A stretch of DNA of 41,151 bases from an uncultured Clostridia bacterium (GTDB lineage Bacteria; Bacillota; Clostridia; Oscillospirales; Oscillospiraceae), in contig CANSSG010000023.1 in the NCBI GenBank assembly GCA_947649615.1, positions 1-41,151 of the forward strand, read 5' to 3'. The notes beneath the pieces are model-generated. The model searched no databases. It was given only the letters and a program-made list of their open reading frames with translations, and had not been told where the DNA came from. The first letter of the stretch is position 1; the number at the start of each line of letters is the position of its first letter. Shown piece after piece: positions 23,975 to 32,584 of the stretch. Made by a program: the position numbers and the translations under genes.

Positions 23975-24817
23975 ATGGCGGCGCAGGAGCCGTTAACGAT
24001 TCCCGGTGAGCCGAAGCTGTCCGGGCGCATCCGGGAGGCTGCAAACCGGGACGCCTTGGGCCACGCGGCGATTCTCAGCGGAAGGGGCGACTTACCGGCG
24101 GCGGCGCGCTTCATGGCGGCGGCGTTCCAGTGCAGGGGAGCGGACAAGCCCTGCGGGTCCTGTCCCGACTGCCGGAAGGTGGGGAAGGGCATCCACCCGG
24201 ACGTAACGGTGGTAGAGGACCCGGACCACAAGAACATCGCGGTAGACGTACTGCGGGGCGTGGCGTCCAGCGCCAGCGTCCTGCCTAACGAGGGCAGGCG
24301 GAAGGTCTACATTTTCCCCGACGCCAACGTTCTGGACGGCAAGGCCCAGAACGTGCTGCTGAAAGTAATAGAGGACGGCCCGTCCCACGCGGCGTTCATA
24401 TTCTGCGCGGAAAACAGCGCGGTATTGCTGCCCACCATCCGCAGCCGGACGGCAGAGTGGAAGCTGTCGCCGGCGGCGGCGGCGGGCGCGGATAGCCGGG
24501 CGGTGCAGATGTGCGAAATCCTCTGCGGCGGCCGGGCGGAGGATTTGGCGGCATTTTGCGCGGAGTTGGAGAACAGCAAGATATCCCGTGAGGAATTGAA
24601 GCTTCTGTTATCCGACGCCAGGGATCTGCTGGCATCCGGCCTGGCGGCGTGTTACGGCGCGGCGGGGGAGGGGCTGGCGGCGCGTCTTGCGGAGCGGGCC
24701 GGCAGGCGCAGGCTCTCCGCATGGGCGGAGGTCCTGGGCCGCTACATCCGTCAATGCAGCTATAACGTAGGCGCCGGCCATTTAACGGGAGCCTTGGCGG
24801 TAGAACTGGCGGAGTGA
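23975..24817 (+). CDS. holB: DNA polymerase III delta-prime subunit
   Basis: Delta-prime is a clamp-loader subunit of the replicative polymerase. The 280-residue product has the clamp-loader zinc site Cys53...Cys60-x2-Cys63-x2-Cys66 (KPCGSCPDC). It also has the segments RKVYIFPDAN, AQNVLLKVIEDGP and LPTIRSR, the last at the SRC-motif position. There is no proper P-loop, which is normal for delta-prime. The start ATG 23975 follows AGGGAAGGGGGG. ricT starts 64 bp downstream in the same direction. A holB-ricT (yaaT) order is standard in Firmicutes, which supports both calls. Confidence 0.92.
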   Translation: MAAQEPLTIPGEPKLSGRIREAANRDALGHAAILSGRGDLPAAARFMAAAFQCRGADKPCGSCPDCRKVGKGIHPDVTVVEDPDHKNIAVDVLRGVASSASVLPNEGRRKVYIFPDANVLDGKAQNVLLKVIEDGPSHAAFIFCAENSAVLLPTIRSRTAEWKLSPAAAAGADSRAVQMCEILCGGRAEDLAAFCAELENSKISREELKLLLSDARDLLASGLAACYGAAGEGLAARLAERAGRRRLSAWAEVLGRYIRQCSYNVGAGHLTGALAVELAE

Positions 24818-24881
24818 CCGGGCGGGCGCCTGCCCCTGGATGCCGGAGGGCATATATGCATCAAAGGAAAGAGGAGAATAC

Positions 24882-26153
24882 ATGGCAGAAGTAATATCCG
24901 TACGATTTAGGGGCGGGTCAAAGAACTACTATTTTGATCCCCGCGGCCTGCAAGTAGAGCCGGAGACATATGTAGTAGTAGAGACGGCCCAAGGCATGGA
25001 GTACGCCCGCTGCATGGAGGGCAACCATGAGGTGCCTGACCAAAGCATCGTCCGCCCCCTGCGCCCGGTGGTGCGCATTGCCACGGAAAACGACCAGCGC
25101 TCCGCCGAATACAACCAGCGCCGGGAAAAGGAGGCCTTCGGCATCTGCGAGAAGAAGATTGCCGCCCACGGCCTGGACATGAAGCTGGTAGGCGTAGAGT
25201 GCAGCTTTGAGGGCAACAAGATTATATTCTTTTTCACAGCCGACGGCCGGGTAGACTTCCGCGAGTTGGTAAAGGATTTGGCCAGCGTGTTCCGCGCCCG
25301 CATCGAACTGCGGCAGATTGGCGTCCGGGACGAGGCGAAGATGCTGGGCGGCATGGGCATCTGCGGACGACCCCTGTGCTGCAACCAGTTTTTGGAAGAG
25401 TTTATCCCCGTATCCATCAAGATGGCAAAGACCCAGAGCTTGAGCTTGAACCCCAGCAAAATTTCCGGCGCATGCGGGCGGCTGATGTGCTGCCTGAAAT
25501 ACGAGCAGGAGGCATATGAGGACGCGGCCAGCCGCATGCCGAAGAATGAAAGCTTTGTAGACACGCCCGACGGCATAGGCAACGTCAGCGGGGTGGACCT
25601 GCTCCGCGAGCAGGTCCAAGTCCGGCTGGACAACGCCCCGGAGACGCCCAAGCGGTACAAGGTTACGGAAATCCGCGTCCTCCGCAACGGCAAAGGGAGC
25701 CGCGAGGGCATTGAGGTGCCAAAAGACCGGCCCTCCCGCCAGTCCGTGCGGGAGGAAGCGCAGTCCCCCTTTGTCCGCCGGGGCGGTACAAACCGTGCGC
25801 CGATACCGGTGCCGTCGGTGATTGCGGCGGAGTTGCCGGAGGAGGACGACCGTCAAAACAACCGCCGCCGCCACCGGCAGAAGGGTTCCAAGCCCCGTCC
25901 CCAGCCTCGTCCGGAGCAAACCGCGCCCCGCCCGCCGAAGCCGGAACGCCCCCGCCCGGAGAAGCAGCCGCCAAGGGCGGCGGAGCGGGTAGAGAAGCTG
26001 CCTGTCCGCCCCACGACGGACACTACGGCGGAGAAAAAAGCCGCGGCGGACCGCGCCGCCCGCCAGCAGCCCGACCTGCCCGCCAAGCCCAACAACCGCC
26101 GCCGCCCCTACTACCGCCGTCCGAAGGGCAAAGGCCCCGGCAGCGGGAATTAA
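24882..26153 (+). CDS. ricT: RicT/YaaT, PSP1-domain regulator of RNA processing
   Basis: RicT (YaaT) is part of the RicAFT complex, which carries Fe-S clusters and helps RNase Y mature certain mRNAs in Bacillus. The 423-residue product has the PSP1 domain with both conserved Cys blocks: Cys161...Cys166-Cys167 (GICGRPLCC) and Cys198...Cys203-Cys204 (GACGRLMCC). The start is ATG 24882 behind GAGGAG; an in-frame ATG at 24840 has no ribosome site. From about residue 285 the protein is a low-complexity tail rich in Arg, Pro and Lys. Bacillus RicT is much shorter, so this is a lineage-specific extension, perhaps for RNA contact (inference). It shares a unit with holB. Confidence 0.92.
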   Translation: MAEVISVRFRGGSKNYYFDPRGLQVEPETYVVVETAQGMEYARCMEGNHEVPDQSIVRPLRPVVRIATENDQRSAEYNQRREKEAFGICEKKIAAHGLDMKLVGVECSFEGNKIIFFFTADGRVDFRELVKDLASVFRARIELRQIGVRDEAKMLGGMGICGRPLCCNQFLEEFIPVSIKMAKTQSLSLNPSKISGACGRLMCCLKYEQEAYEDAASRMPKNESFVDTPDGIGNVSGVDLLREQVQVRLDNAPETPKRYKVTEIRVLRNGKGSREGIEVPKDRPSRQSVREEAQSPFVRRGGTNRAPIPVPSVIAAELPEEDDRQNNRRRHRQKGSKPRPQPRPEQTAPRPPKPERPRPEKQPPRAAERVEKLPVRPTTDTTAEKKAAADRAARQQPDLPAKPNNRRRPYYRRPKGKGPGSGN

Positions 26154-26163
26154 AAGACAAAGA

Positions 26164-26200
26164 GCGGCAGGATACCGTAACGTATCCTGTTGCTTTTTTT
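26164..26200 (+). terminator. Terminator of holB-ricT
   Basis: GCGGCAGGATAC (26164-26175) pairs with GTATCCTGTTGC (26182-26193), with two G-U pairs, and is followed by TTTTTTT. The -35 of the next promoter overlaps its 3' end. Confidence 0.85.
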
Positions 26201-26218
26201 ATGTTTTAGGGGTACAAT
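26190..26218 (+). promoter_or_regulatory. Promoter of nadE
   Basis: TTGCTT at 26190-26195, 17 bp, TACAAT at 26213-26218, overlapping the ricT terminator. It lies 35 bp before ATG 26254. Confidence 0.6.
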
Positions 26219-26253
26219 ACCACCAACAGAAAAACAAGCAAGGAGGTTTTTCC

Positions 26254-28200
26254 ATGAAAGACGGATTTATCTGCGTAGCGGCAGGAACGCCGCAGATACG
26301 GGTGGCGGACTGCCGCTTCAACGCGGAGCGGATATTCACGATGATGCGCGAAGCGGAAAAGCAGGGGGTCAAAATCCTTGCCCTGCCTGAGCTGTGCCTG
26401 ACGGGCTACACCTGCGGGGACCTGTTTTTGCAGGACACGCTGCTGGACGGCGCGGCGGAGGGCCTGCGCACCATTCTGGAGGCCACCCGGCATCTGGAGG
26501 TGTTGACGGCCGTCGGCCTGCCGGTGCGGAACCGCTGGGACAATAAGCTGTACAACTGCGCCGCGCTCATTCAAAAGGGCGAGGTTCTCCGCCTTGTTCC
26601 CAAGACCCACATTCCCAACTACGGGGAATTTTATGAGCAGCGGTGGTTTGCATCCGGCAGGGGGGTGGACGTGCTGCTGGACCTCTGCGGCCGGCAGGTT
26701 CACATGAGTCCTGACGTTGTTTTGGAGTGCGAAACCATGCCGGGCCTGGTGGTAGGCGTAGAAATCTGCGAGGACGTCTGGGCGCCTGAGCCGGCGTCCA
26801 CGGCCCTGGCCCGGGCCGGAGCCACCGTCATTTTGAACCTCTCTGCGTCCAACGAGGTAGTAGGCAAGGCCGCCTACCGCCGCCAACTGGTCGTAGGCCA
26901 GTCCGGCCGTCTCTGCTGCGGCTACGTCTACGCCGACGCGGGCGAAGGGGAGTCCACCACCGACGCGGTCTTCACCGGCCATAATATGATAGCGGAAAAT
27001 GGCGCGCTGCTGGCAGAGCACCGCTTTTCAACAGGCTTGACCATTGGCGAGATCGACGTAGGCCGCCTGGTCTACGACCGCCGCCGCATGAACACCTTCA
27101 CCCCGCCTGCGGCGGACCCTGCGGACGCCGCCCACGGCCTGGGCATAGGCCGCGCGTCCTTCGCCCTGTCCAAAACCGCAACCCAAATCCGGCGGTATAT
27201 ATCGCCCACGCCCTTCATCCCCGAGAACGCCGCCGACCGCGCCAACCGCTGCGAAGAGATTCTGACGATAGCCGCCCTGGGCCTGAAGAAGCGGCTGCGG
27301 CACACCAACGCCAATACGGCGGTGGTAGGCCTTTCCGGCGGCTTGGACAGCACCCTGGCGCTTCTCATCACGGCTTTAGCCATGGGGATGCTCCACCGTC
27401 CCGCCAGCGATATCATAGCCATCACCATGCCCTGCTTCGGCACTACGGACCGCACGAAGAACAACGCCGTTCTCCTTGCCGAGCGCATGGGGGCCACCCT
27501 GCGCACCATCCCCATTGGCGACACGGTGCGCAGCCATTTCTGTGACATCGGCCACAACCCGGAGGACCACGACGTCACTTACGAAAACGCCCAGGCCCGC
27601 GAGCGGACCCAGGTGCTCATGGATGTAGCCAACGAGACGGGCGGCCTGGTCATTGGCACGGGGGACCTCAGCGAACTAGCCCTGGGCTGGGCCACCTACA
27701 ACGGCGATCATATGAGCATGTACGGCGTCAACGCCTCCATTCCGAAGACCCTGGTACGCCACCTGGTAGACTATGTGGCCCGCGACAACAGGAAGAAAGA
27801 CCAAGAGCTGACCCATGTTCTGGAAGACATCTTAGATACCCCCGTTTCCCCGGAACTTCTCCCCGCCGTTCAGGGAGAGATTACCCAGCGCACGGAGGAC
27901 CTGGTAGGCCCTTACGAGCTGCACGACTTTTTCCTGTACCACGTCATTCGCTGGGGGTTCGGCCCGAAAAAGGTCCTGCGCCTTGCGGAACTGGCCCTGG
28001 GCCGCCAGTACAGCCGGGAAATTATACTGAAGTGGCTGAGGAGCTTCTACCGCCGCTTTTTTGCCCAGCAGTTCAAGCGTTCCTGCCTGCCCGACGGCCC
28101 GAAGATTGGCAGCGTGTCCCTGTCGCCCCGAGGGGACTGGCGGATGCCTTCCGACGCGGTGGCGCGGCTGTGGCTGGATGAACTGGAAGGAATCAACTAA
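26254..28200 (+). CDS. nadE: Glutamine-dependent NAD+ synthetase
   Basis: The enzyme makes NAD+ from deamido-NAD+, ATP and glutamine. The 648-residue product is the two-domain form. Its N-terminal nitrilase-type glutaminase has the Glu46-Lys117-Cys172 triad (LALPELCLTGY, LVPKTHIPNYGEF, VGVEICEDVW). The C-terminal synthetase has the ATP-pyrophosphatase loop SGGLDS (360-365) and the TGDLSELALGWATYNGDH segment. AAGGAGG precedes ATG 26254. The radical SAM gene downstream starts 12 bp after the stop, so the two are likely cotranscribed. Nothing is missing. Confidence 0.96.
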   Translation: MKDGFICVAAGTPQIRVADCRFNAERIFTMMREAEKQGVKILALPELCLTGYTCGDLFLQDTLLDGAAEGLRTILEATRHLEVLTAVGLPVRNRWDNKLYNCAALIQKGEVLRLVPKTHIPNYGEFYEQRWFASGRGVDVLLDLCGRQVHMSPDVVLECETMPGLVVGVEICEDVWAPEPASTALARAGATVILNLSASNEVVGKAAYRRQLVVGQSGRLCCGYVYADAGEGESTTDAVFTGHNMIAENGALLAEHRFSTGLTIGEIDVGRLVYDRRRMNTFTPPAADPADAAHGLGIGRASFALSKTATQIRRYISPTPFIPENAADRANRCEEILTIAALGLKKRLRHTNANTAVVGLSGGLDSTLALLITALAMGMLHRPASDIIAITMPCFGTTDRTKNNAVLLAERMGATLRTIPIGDTVRSHFCDIGHNPEDHDVTYENAQARERTQVLMDVANETGGLVIGTGDLSELALGWATYNGDHMSMYGVNASIPKTLVRHLVDYVARDNRKKDQELTHVLEDILDTPVSPELLPAVQGEITQRTEDLVGPYELHDFFLYHVIRWGFGPKKVLRLAELALGRQYSREIILKWLRSFYRRFFAQQFKRSCLPDGPKIGSVSLSPRGDWRMPSDAVARLWLDELEGIN

Positions 28201-28212
28201 AGGAGAAAATTT

Positions 28213-30048
28213 GTGGATAAGAGATTAGAGCGCATCCTGCCCCGCGTACAAAAGCCCGCCCGCTACGTGGGCGGCGAATACAATGCGGTCATGAAGGACA
28301 AGGAAAAGGTGGACGTCCGCTTCGCCTTCTGCTTCCCGGACACATATGAGATTGGCATGTCCAACCTGGGCTACCGGATCTTGTACGGGATACTCAACGA
28401 GATGCCCGCTGTCTGGTGCGAGCGGGTGTTCGCCCCCTGGACCGACATGGAGGAGGAATTGCGGAAGAACCAGATTCCCCTCTACGCCCTGGAGTCCGGC
28501 GACCCGGTAGGGGCGTTTGACATAGTAGCCTTTTCCGTCGGCTACGAGATGGCCTATCCGGCGATGCTGAACATGCTGGATCTGAGCGGCCTGCCCCTCC
28601 GTTCGGAGGAGCGGCCCGGCCTGACGCCCCTGGTCATTGCGGGCGGCACCGCCATGTACAACGCCGAGCCTGTAGCGGATTTCATCGACCTGGCCCTCAT
28701 CGGGGAAGGGGAGGACCTCCTTCCGGAGGTAGTGGAACTGTACGGCAAGGCAAAAAAAGAAGGCTGGGACAAGCCTCGTTTTCTCCGCGAAGCGTCCCAA
28801 CTGCAAGGCGTCTACGTCCCGTCTCTGTACGCCGTTGCCTATAATCCGGATGGCACCATCCAATCCATCACCCCGCAAGACGGCGCGCCGGAGAAGGTCT
28901 ATAAGCGCGTCGTCCACGATATGGACCGCTCTTATTATCCGGCCAAGACCATCGTGCCGTCTACGGAGATTGTCCATGACCGCGTGACTTTGGAAGTGTT
29001 CCGGGGCTGCATCCGGGGCTGCCGGTTCTGCCAAGCGGGGTACGTGTACCGCCCGGTCCGCAGCCGCAGCAAGGAGCAGTTGGTTCAATACGGCCAGGAA
29101 GCCATTCAGGATTCCGGCTACCAGGAAATGACCCTTAGTTCGCTGTCCACCAGCGACTACCCCCAATTGGTAGAACTGTGCGACGGTCTCGCGCCGTTCT
29201 GCGAGCGGAACCATGTGAACCTGTCCTTGCCGTCCCTCCGCGCCGACAATTTCTCCATGGAACTGATGCAGCGCCTCCAGAAGGGCCGGAAGGCCGGGCT
29301 GACCTTCGCCCCTGAGGCCGGCACCCAGCGTCTCCGCGACGCCATCAACAAGAATGTGACGGAAGACGATTTGATGGAGAGCCTGAAGACGGCTTTTTCC
29401 GGCGGCTGGAACGCGGTAAAGCTATATTTCATGCTCGGTCTCCCCACCGAGACGGACGAGGATGTTTTAGGCATTGCAGAGATTGCAAAACACGCCGTCC
29501 ACACCTGGCGGGAATACGCCGCCAACAAGAACCGCGGCCTGCGCGTCACGGTGTCCACCTCTTGGTTTGTCCCGAAGCCGTTCACGGCGTTTCAGTGGGA
29601 GCCGCAGATTTCCCGTGAAGAATACGAGCGCCGGGTGAAGCTCCTCCGCTCGGCCATCACGGCCAAAGCGGTTACCTACAACTGGCACGACGGCGACACC
29701 AGCTTTCTGGAAGCGGTTCTGGCCCGTGGCGACCGCCGCCTGGGCAAAGTCCTGGAAACCGCCTTCCGTAAAGGGGCAAAGCTTGACGCATGGAGCGACT
29801 GCTTTGACCTAAACCGCTGGCTGGATGCATTTGAGGAATGCGGTCTCGACCCCGAATTTTATGCCTGCCGCCAGCGCTCCCGCGATGAAATTCTTCCTTG
29901 GAGCATGATATCGTGTTATGTGTCAGATGATTATCTGTGGCGCCAGCGGGAATTGGCCTACCAGTCGAAGGCGTCCCCCGACTGCCGCGCGCAGTGCAGC
30001 GGATGTGGGGCGAATGCAGTAGAGGGAGGGGAGTGCTATCATGGGTAA
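28213..30048 (+). CDS. TIGR03960 family B12-binding-type radical SAM protein
   Basis: The 611-residue product has an N-terminal cobalamin-binding-like domain (PDTYEIGMSNLGYRILYG) and a radical SAM core. The cluster motif is Cys266-x3-Cys270-x2-Cys273 (RGCIRGCRFCQAG). The C-terminal part is Cys-rich (DCRAQCSGCGANA). The family is named TIGR03960 and almost always sits directly before a TIGR03936 gene, as here. Its reaction is unknown to me. The start is GTG 28213 with AGGAGA 6 nt upstream. The last codons overlap the next start by 8 nt (ATGGGTAA), so the two are translated together. Confidence 0.93.
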   Translation: MDKRLERILPRVQKPARYVGGEYNAVMKDKEKVDVRFAFCFPDTYEIGMSNLGYRILYGILNEMPAVWCERVFAPWTDMEEELRKNQIPLYALESGDPVGAFDIVAFSVGYEMAYPAMLNMLDLSGLPLRSEERPGLTPLVIAGGTAMYNAEPVADFIDLALIGEGEDLLPEVVELYGKAKKEGWDKPRFLREASQLQGVYVPSLYAVAYNPDGTIQSITPQDGAPEKVYKRVVHDMDRSYYPAKTIVPSTEIVHDRVTLEVFRGCIRGCRFCQAGYVYRPVRSRSKEQLVQYGQEAIQDSGYQEMTLSSLSTSDYPQLVELCDGLAPFCERNHVNLSLPSLRADNFSMELMQRLQKGRKAGLTFAPEAGTQRLRDAINKNVTEDDLMESLKTAFSGGWNAVKLYFMLGLPTETDEDVLGIAEIAKHAVHTWREYAANKNRGLRVTVSTSWFVPKPFTAFQWEPQISREEYERRVKLLRSAITAKAVTYNWHDGDTSFLEAVLARGDRRLGKVLETAFRKGAKLDAWSDCFDLNRWLDAFEECGLDPEFYACRQRSRDEILPWSMISCYVSDDYLWRQRELAYQSKASPDCRAQCSGCGANAVEGGECYHG

Positions 30049-30703
30049 GCTGCGGCTGCTTTTTGTGAAGGAAGGCCGTGCGGTATATATATCGCACCTG
30101 GACCTTCTGCGCACCTTCCAGCGCGTTTTTCTACGTCAAGGCCTGGTTTTGCGCCATTCTCAGGGATTCCATCCGCACCCGGTCATATCCTTTGCGCTGC
30201 CCCTGCCTGTAGGGCAGGCGAGCGATTGTGAAATTCTGGACTTTGAGGTCACGCAGGATTTAGATGGCGCAGATCTGCCCCAAGCCCTGAATGCCTTCAT
30301 GCCGGAGGGCATCCGTGCGCTGGATTGTTACATCCCGGCCCGCCCCATCCGCGATATAGCAGAAATCAGGTGTAAAGTAAATTTCCTATACGATGCTGGC
30401 GTACCAGCCAATGCGCTGGAAGAAATCCGGTCTCTTTTTACCGGTGAATCGTTAATCATCCAAAAGCGCACGAAGCGCAAGTCCCTGGCTGACGTAGACA
30501 TCCGCCCCATGGTGCATAGGCTCGAAATGGAAGCGGCCCACGCGGCGCTGCACCTGGACGTATCCGTCTCAGCCCAGAACCCCGGCCTGAATCCGGCGCT
30601 CCTGGCGGCGGCGGTGGAAGCCTACCTGCCGGCGCTGGCGCCGGACTTTGTCCAGGTCAGGCGGGTGGAGCTGATGGACGCGGCGGGGGAGAGGTTCCGG
30701 TAA
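30041..30703 (+). CDS. TIGR03936 family (DUF2344) radical SAM-associated protein
   Basis: The 220-residue product carries the family hallmarks: LRLLFVKEGRAVYISHLDLLRTFQRV followed by SQGFHPHPVISFALPLPVG. It is the constant partner of TIGR03960 proteins and in some genomes is fused to them. A role in RNA or ribosome-related modification is often guessed because of genomic neighbours, but none is proven. In many Firmicutes rng and rplU follow; here the operon ends instead. GGGAGG lies 10 nt before ATG 30041, inside the upstream gene. Confidence 0.92.
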   Translation: MGKLRLLFVKEGRAVYISHLDLLRTFQRVFLRQGLVLRHSQGFHPHPVISFALPLPVGQASDCEILDFEVTQDLDGADLPQALNAFMPEGIRALDCYIPARPIRDIAEIRCKVNFLYDAGVPANALEEIRSLFTGESLIIQKRTKRKSLADVDIRPMVHRLEMEAAHAALHLDVSVSAQNPGLNPALLAAAVEAYLPALAPDFVQVRRVELMDAAGERFR

Positions 30704-30837
30704 AGTGGATGCCGGTGGGCTTGCTGGCATTGCGGCGGACTGTCAAAAAAGCCCTCCGCAGGCGTGAATAAAGCTTTCATCACTTTGCCGGGAGCGTGTA
30801 CCTCGAAAAGGTGCTTTGCGGCTTTTTTGATACGCAG
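30704..30837. other. Intergenic region with long-range inverted repeat and a dispersed motif
   Basis: TCAAAAAAGCC (30743-30753) is mirrored by GGCTTTTTTGA (30820-30830). The T-rich right arm may end transcription from the TIGR03936 gene. It is followed by TACGCAG, resembling the TTTTTGACACGCAG motif repeated at 36961-36996. An AAAGCTTT-centred imperfect palindrome lies between the arms. I see no gene. Confidence 0.4.
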
Positions 30838-30879
30838 GGGGGAGGTTCTTTTTCTCTATAAAGAAAAAGAACCTCCCCC
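30838..30879. terminator. Long hairpin ending the FAD/Rieske oxidoreductase gene
   Basis: A perfect 18-bp stem (30838-30855 with 30862-30879; GGGGGAGGTTCTTTTTCT) closes a 6-nt loop. On the minus strand it overlaps the last codons (GGGSFSL) and the stop of the oxidoreductase. It probably also blocks plus-strand read-through from the convergent operon. Confidence 0.65.
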
Positions 30880-32163
30880 ATTTGCCGGTCCATCAATTAC
30901 CGCGCCATCGTCCCCGGCGAACCGCGACCCGTGGCAGGGGCAGTCCCAGGAGTGCTCGGCGGGATTGTACTTAAGGGCGCAGCCCATGTGCGGGCAGCGG
31001 GGCTTGCGCAGTGTCAGCAAGCTGGCGGCAGCTTCGAGGGCGTTGGCCGCCAACTGGGGCCGGAGGATGGTACGCGAGGGGGAGAATAGATCCTCATATG
31101 GATTTTTGCGCCCTAAAATCATGTCCGTCACCATTGCTGCGGACAGCATCGAGCCAGTCATGCCCCATTTGTTAAAGCCGGTAATGACGTACAGCCCTGG
31201 TGTGCGGCGGCTGTACCGGCCTGCGTAAGGCGCGTCATCCAAGGTCATACAATCCTGTGCGGCCCACCGGCAAATTTGCTCCGCGTTGGGATAGTACCGT
31301 TTAGCCGCATCCTCTAAGGACTGCCAGCCGCATTTGCCCTTACCAGTCCGGTGGCCGCCGCCGCCCATCAGGAGCACATCCCCATACGCCCTGAAGGACA
31401 GCCCCGTTCCAGAAGCGTCCAGATACATGCCGTCCATGGCAGACGCATTCCGCAGCGCCAGCACATAGGACCTGGACTGGTATAACTTAAGGAAATAGAA
31501 GCCATGATTTGTAATAAAGGGAAAGTGTGTTGCGACAATCACCTGTTTAGCCCTGACGGCGCCATACGCCGTACGCACTTCCCCCGGCTTCCATCCCAGC
31601 ACCCTCGTGTGTTCATAAATAGGCAGGTCTTTGGCGATTGCAGCTAAAAACTTCAACGGGTGAAACTGCCCCTGGCCCGGTACCCCCACGGCCCCAACCG
31701 TGTCAAAGGGGAGGGGAGGGTCCTGGCAGAACTTAACCGGCGCGCCGGTTTGTTCCAGGGCTTTCCGTTCCCGCTCCAGGCCCTCCCGGTCATCCAAGGA
31801 ATAGATCCAATTATCCTTGTCTTGAAAATCGCAGTCGATTTCCCGGGACATAAGCCGGAACCGTTCCAGGGCGTCCTGGTTGGCCTGCCAATAAAGCTTG
31901 GCGGCGTCCAGGCCGAACCGCCGGATCAGCTTATCATAGATCAGGCCATGCTGGGCGGTAAGCTTGGCGGTAGTCCCGCCGGTTGTACCCCCGCCGATAC
32001 GCCCCGCTTCGAGAAGTACGCAGTCCACGCCCGCCTGCTTTAGCAGCCAGGCGCACAAAACACCCGCCATGCCTCCTCCGATGACCAGTACGCCGGTCTG
32101 CAAGCTGTCTTTGAGGGGGGCGAACTGCGGCATACGCGCCGTCCGCGACCAAAAAGAATCCAT
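30856..32163 (-). CDS. FAD-dependent oxidoreductase with C-terminal Rieske 2Fe-2S domain
   Basis: The 435-residue product has a DAO-type FAD-binding N-terminus (VLVIGGGMAGVLCAWLL, Gly-rich loop 28-34), the GRIGGGTTGGTTAKLTAQHG segment and an ITGFNKWGMTGS block. A Rieske domain follows with ligands Cys390-x-His392 and Cys408-x2-His411 (CPHMGC, CPCHGSRF). Such proteins are cytoplasmic oxidoreductases whose substrates are mostly unknown; amine or amino acid oxidation is the usual guess. The start is ATG 32163, 9 nt behind AAGGAGG; a TTG codon precedes it in frame. It lies 55 bp after the small gene upstream on the same strand and may share its operon. Confidence 0.9.
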   Translation of the reverse strand: MDSFWSRTARMPQFAPLKDSLQTGVLVIGGGMAGVLCAWLLKQAGVDCVLLEAGRIGGGTTGGTTAKLTAQHGLIYDKLIRRFGLDAAKLYWQANQDALERFRLMSREIDCDFQDKDNWIYSLDDREGLERERKALEQTGAPVKFCQDPPLPFDTVGAVGVPGQGQFHPLKFLAAIAKDLPIYEHTRVLGWKPGEVRTAYGAVRAKQVIVATHFPFITNHGFYFLKLYQSRSYVLALRNASAMDGMYLDASGTGLSFRAYGDVLLMGGGGHRTGKGKCGWQSLEDAAKRYYPNAEQICRWAAQDCMTLDDAPYAGRYSRRTPGLYVITGFNKWGMTGSMLSAAMVTDMILGRKNPYEDLFSPSRTILRPQLAANALEAAASLLTLRKPRCPHMGCALKYNPAEHSWDCPCHGSRFAGDDGAVIDGPANGGGSFSL

Positions 32164-32218
32164 CAAAACCGCCCTCCTTTCTTGGAAGTAGTATGTGCGG
32201 TTTTGATGGAATTATGGG

Positions 32219-32584
32219 TCAAAACGCCAGATAAAGATTCATTTTTACTCTTCCCGGCTCCACGGTTACAGAGGACGCATCCAACATCTGCCCGACGAGG
32301 GAGATTTCCCCCTCGTCAGTGTACTGGTCCTCGCCGGTCAGCTCACCGTAGGTTTCCACCAGCGCGGGGTCTCGGACCACAGGCTGCAACAGCGCAGCCA
32401 TACGCTCCATCGCCCTCTGATGCTCCGGGTGGAAGTCGCCGTCCAGGTGGAGCCGCAGGCCGTCCTCCTCGCGGTTTAAGCGCAGGTTGATTTCCTGTCC
32501 GCCGGCCATGAGCAGGACGTGGCTCAGTTCCGAGATAACGTGGTTCATCCTGCGGCGGGCGCGGTACATACGTCTTTTCATCAT
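32219..32584 (-). CDS. Unidentified 121-residue protein, coupled to the DUF1576 gene
   Basis: I do not recognise this protein. It has a strongly basic N-terminus (MMKRRMYRARRRMN), no membrane segment and an otherwise mixed, soluble composition, and it ends in VKMNLYLAF. The start ATG overlaps the stop of the DUF1576 gene as TAATG and GGAGG lies just upstream, so translation is coupled. The double ATG leaves the exact start open by one codon. The coupling suggests a partner role with the membrane protein, but nothing in the sequence says which. Confidence 0.7.
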   Translation of the reverse strand: MMKRRMYRARRRMNHVISELSHVLLMAGGQEINLRLNREEDGLRLHLDGDFHPEHQRAMERMAALLQPVVRDPALVETYGELTGEDQYTDEGEISLVGQMLDASSVTVEPGRVKMNLYLAF

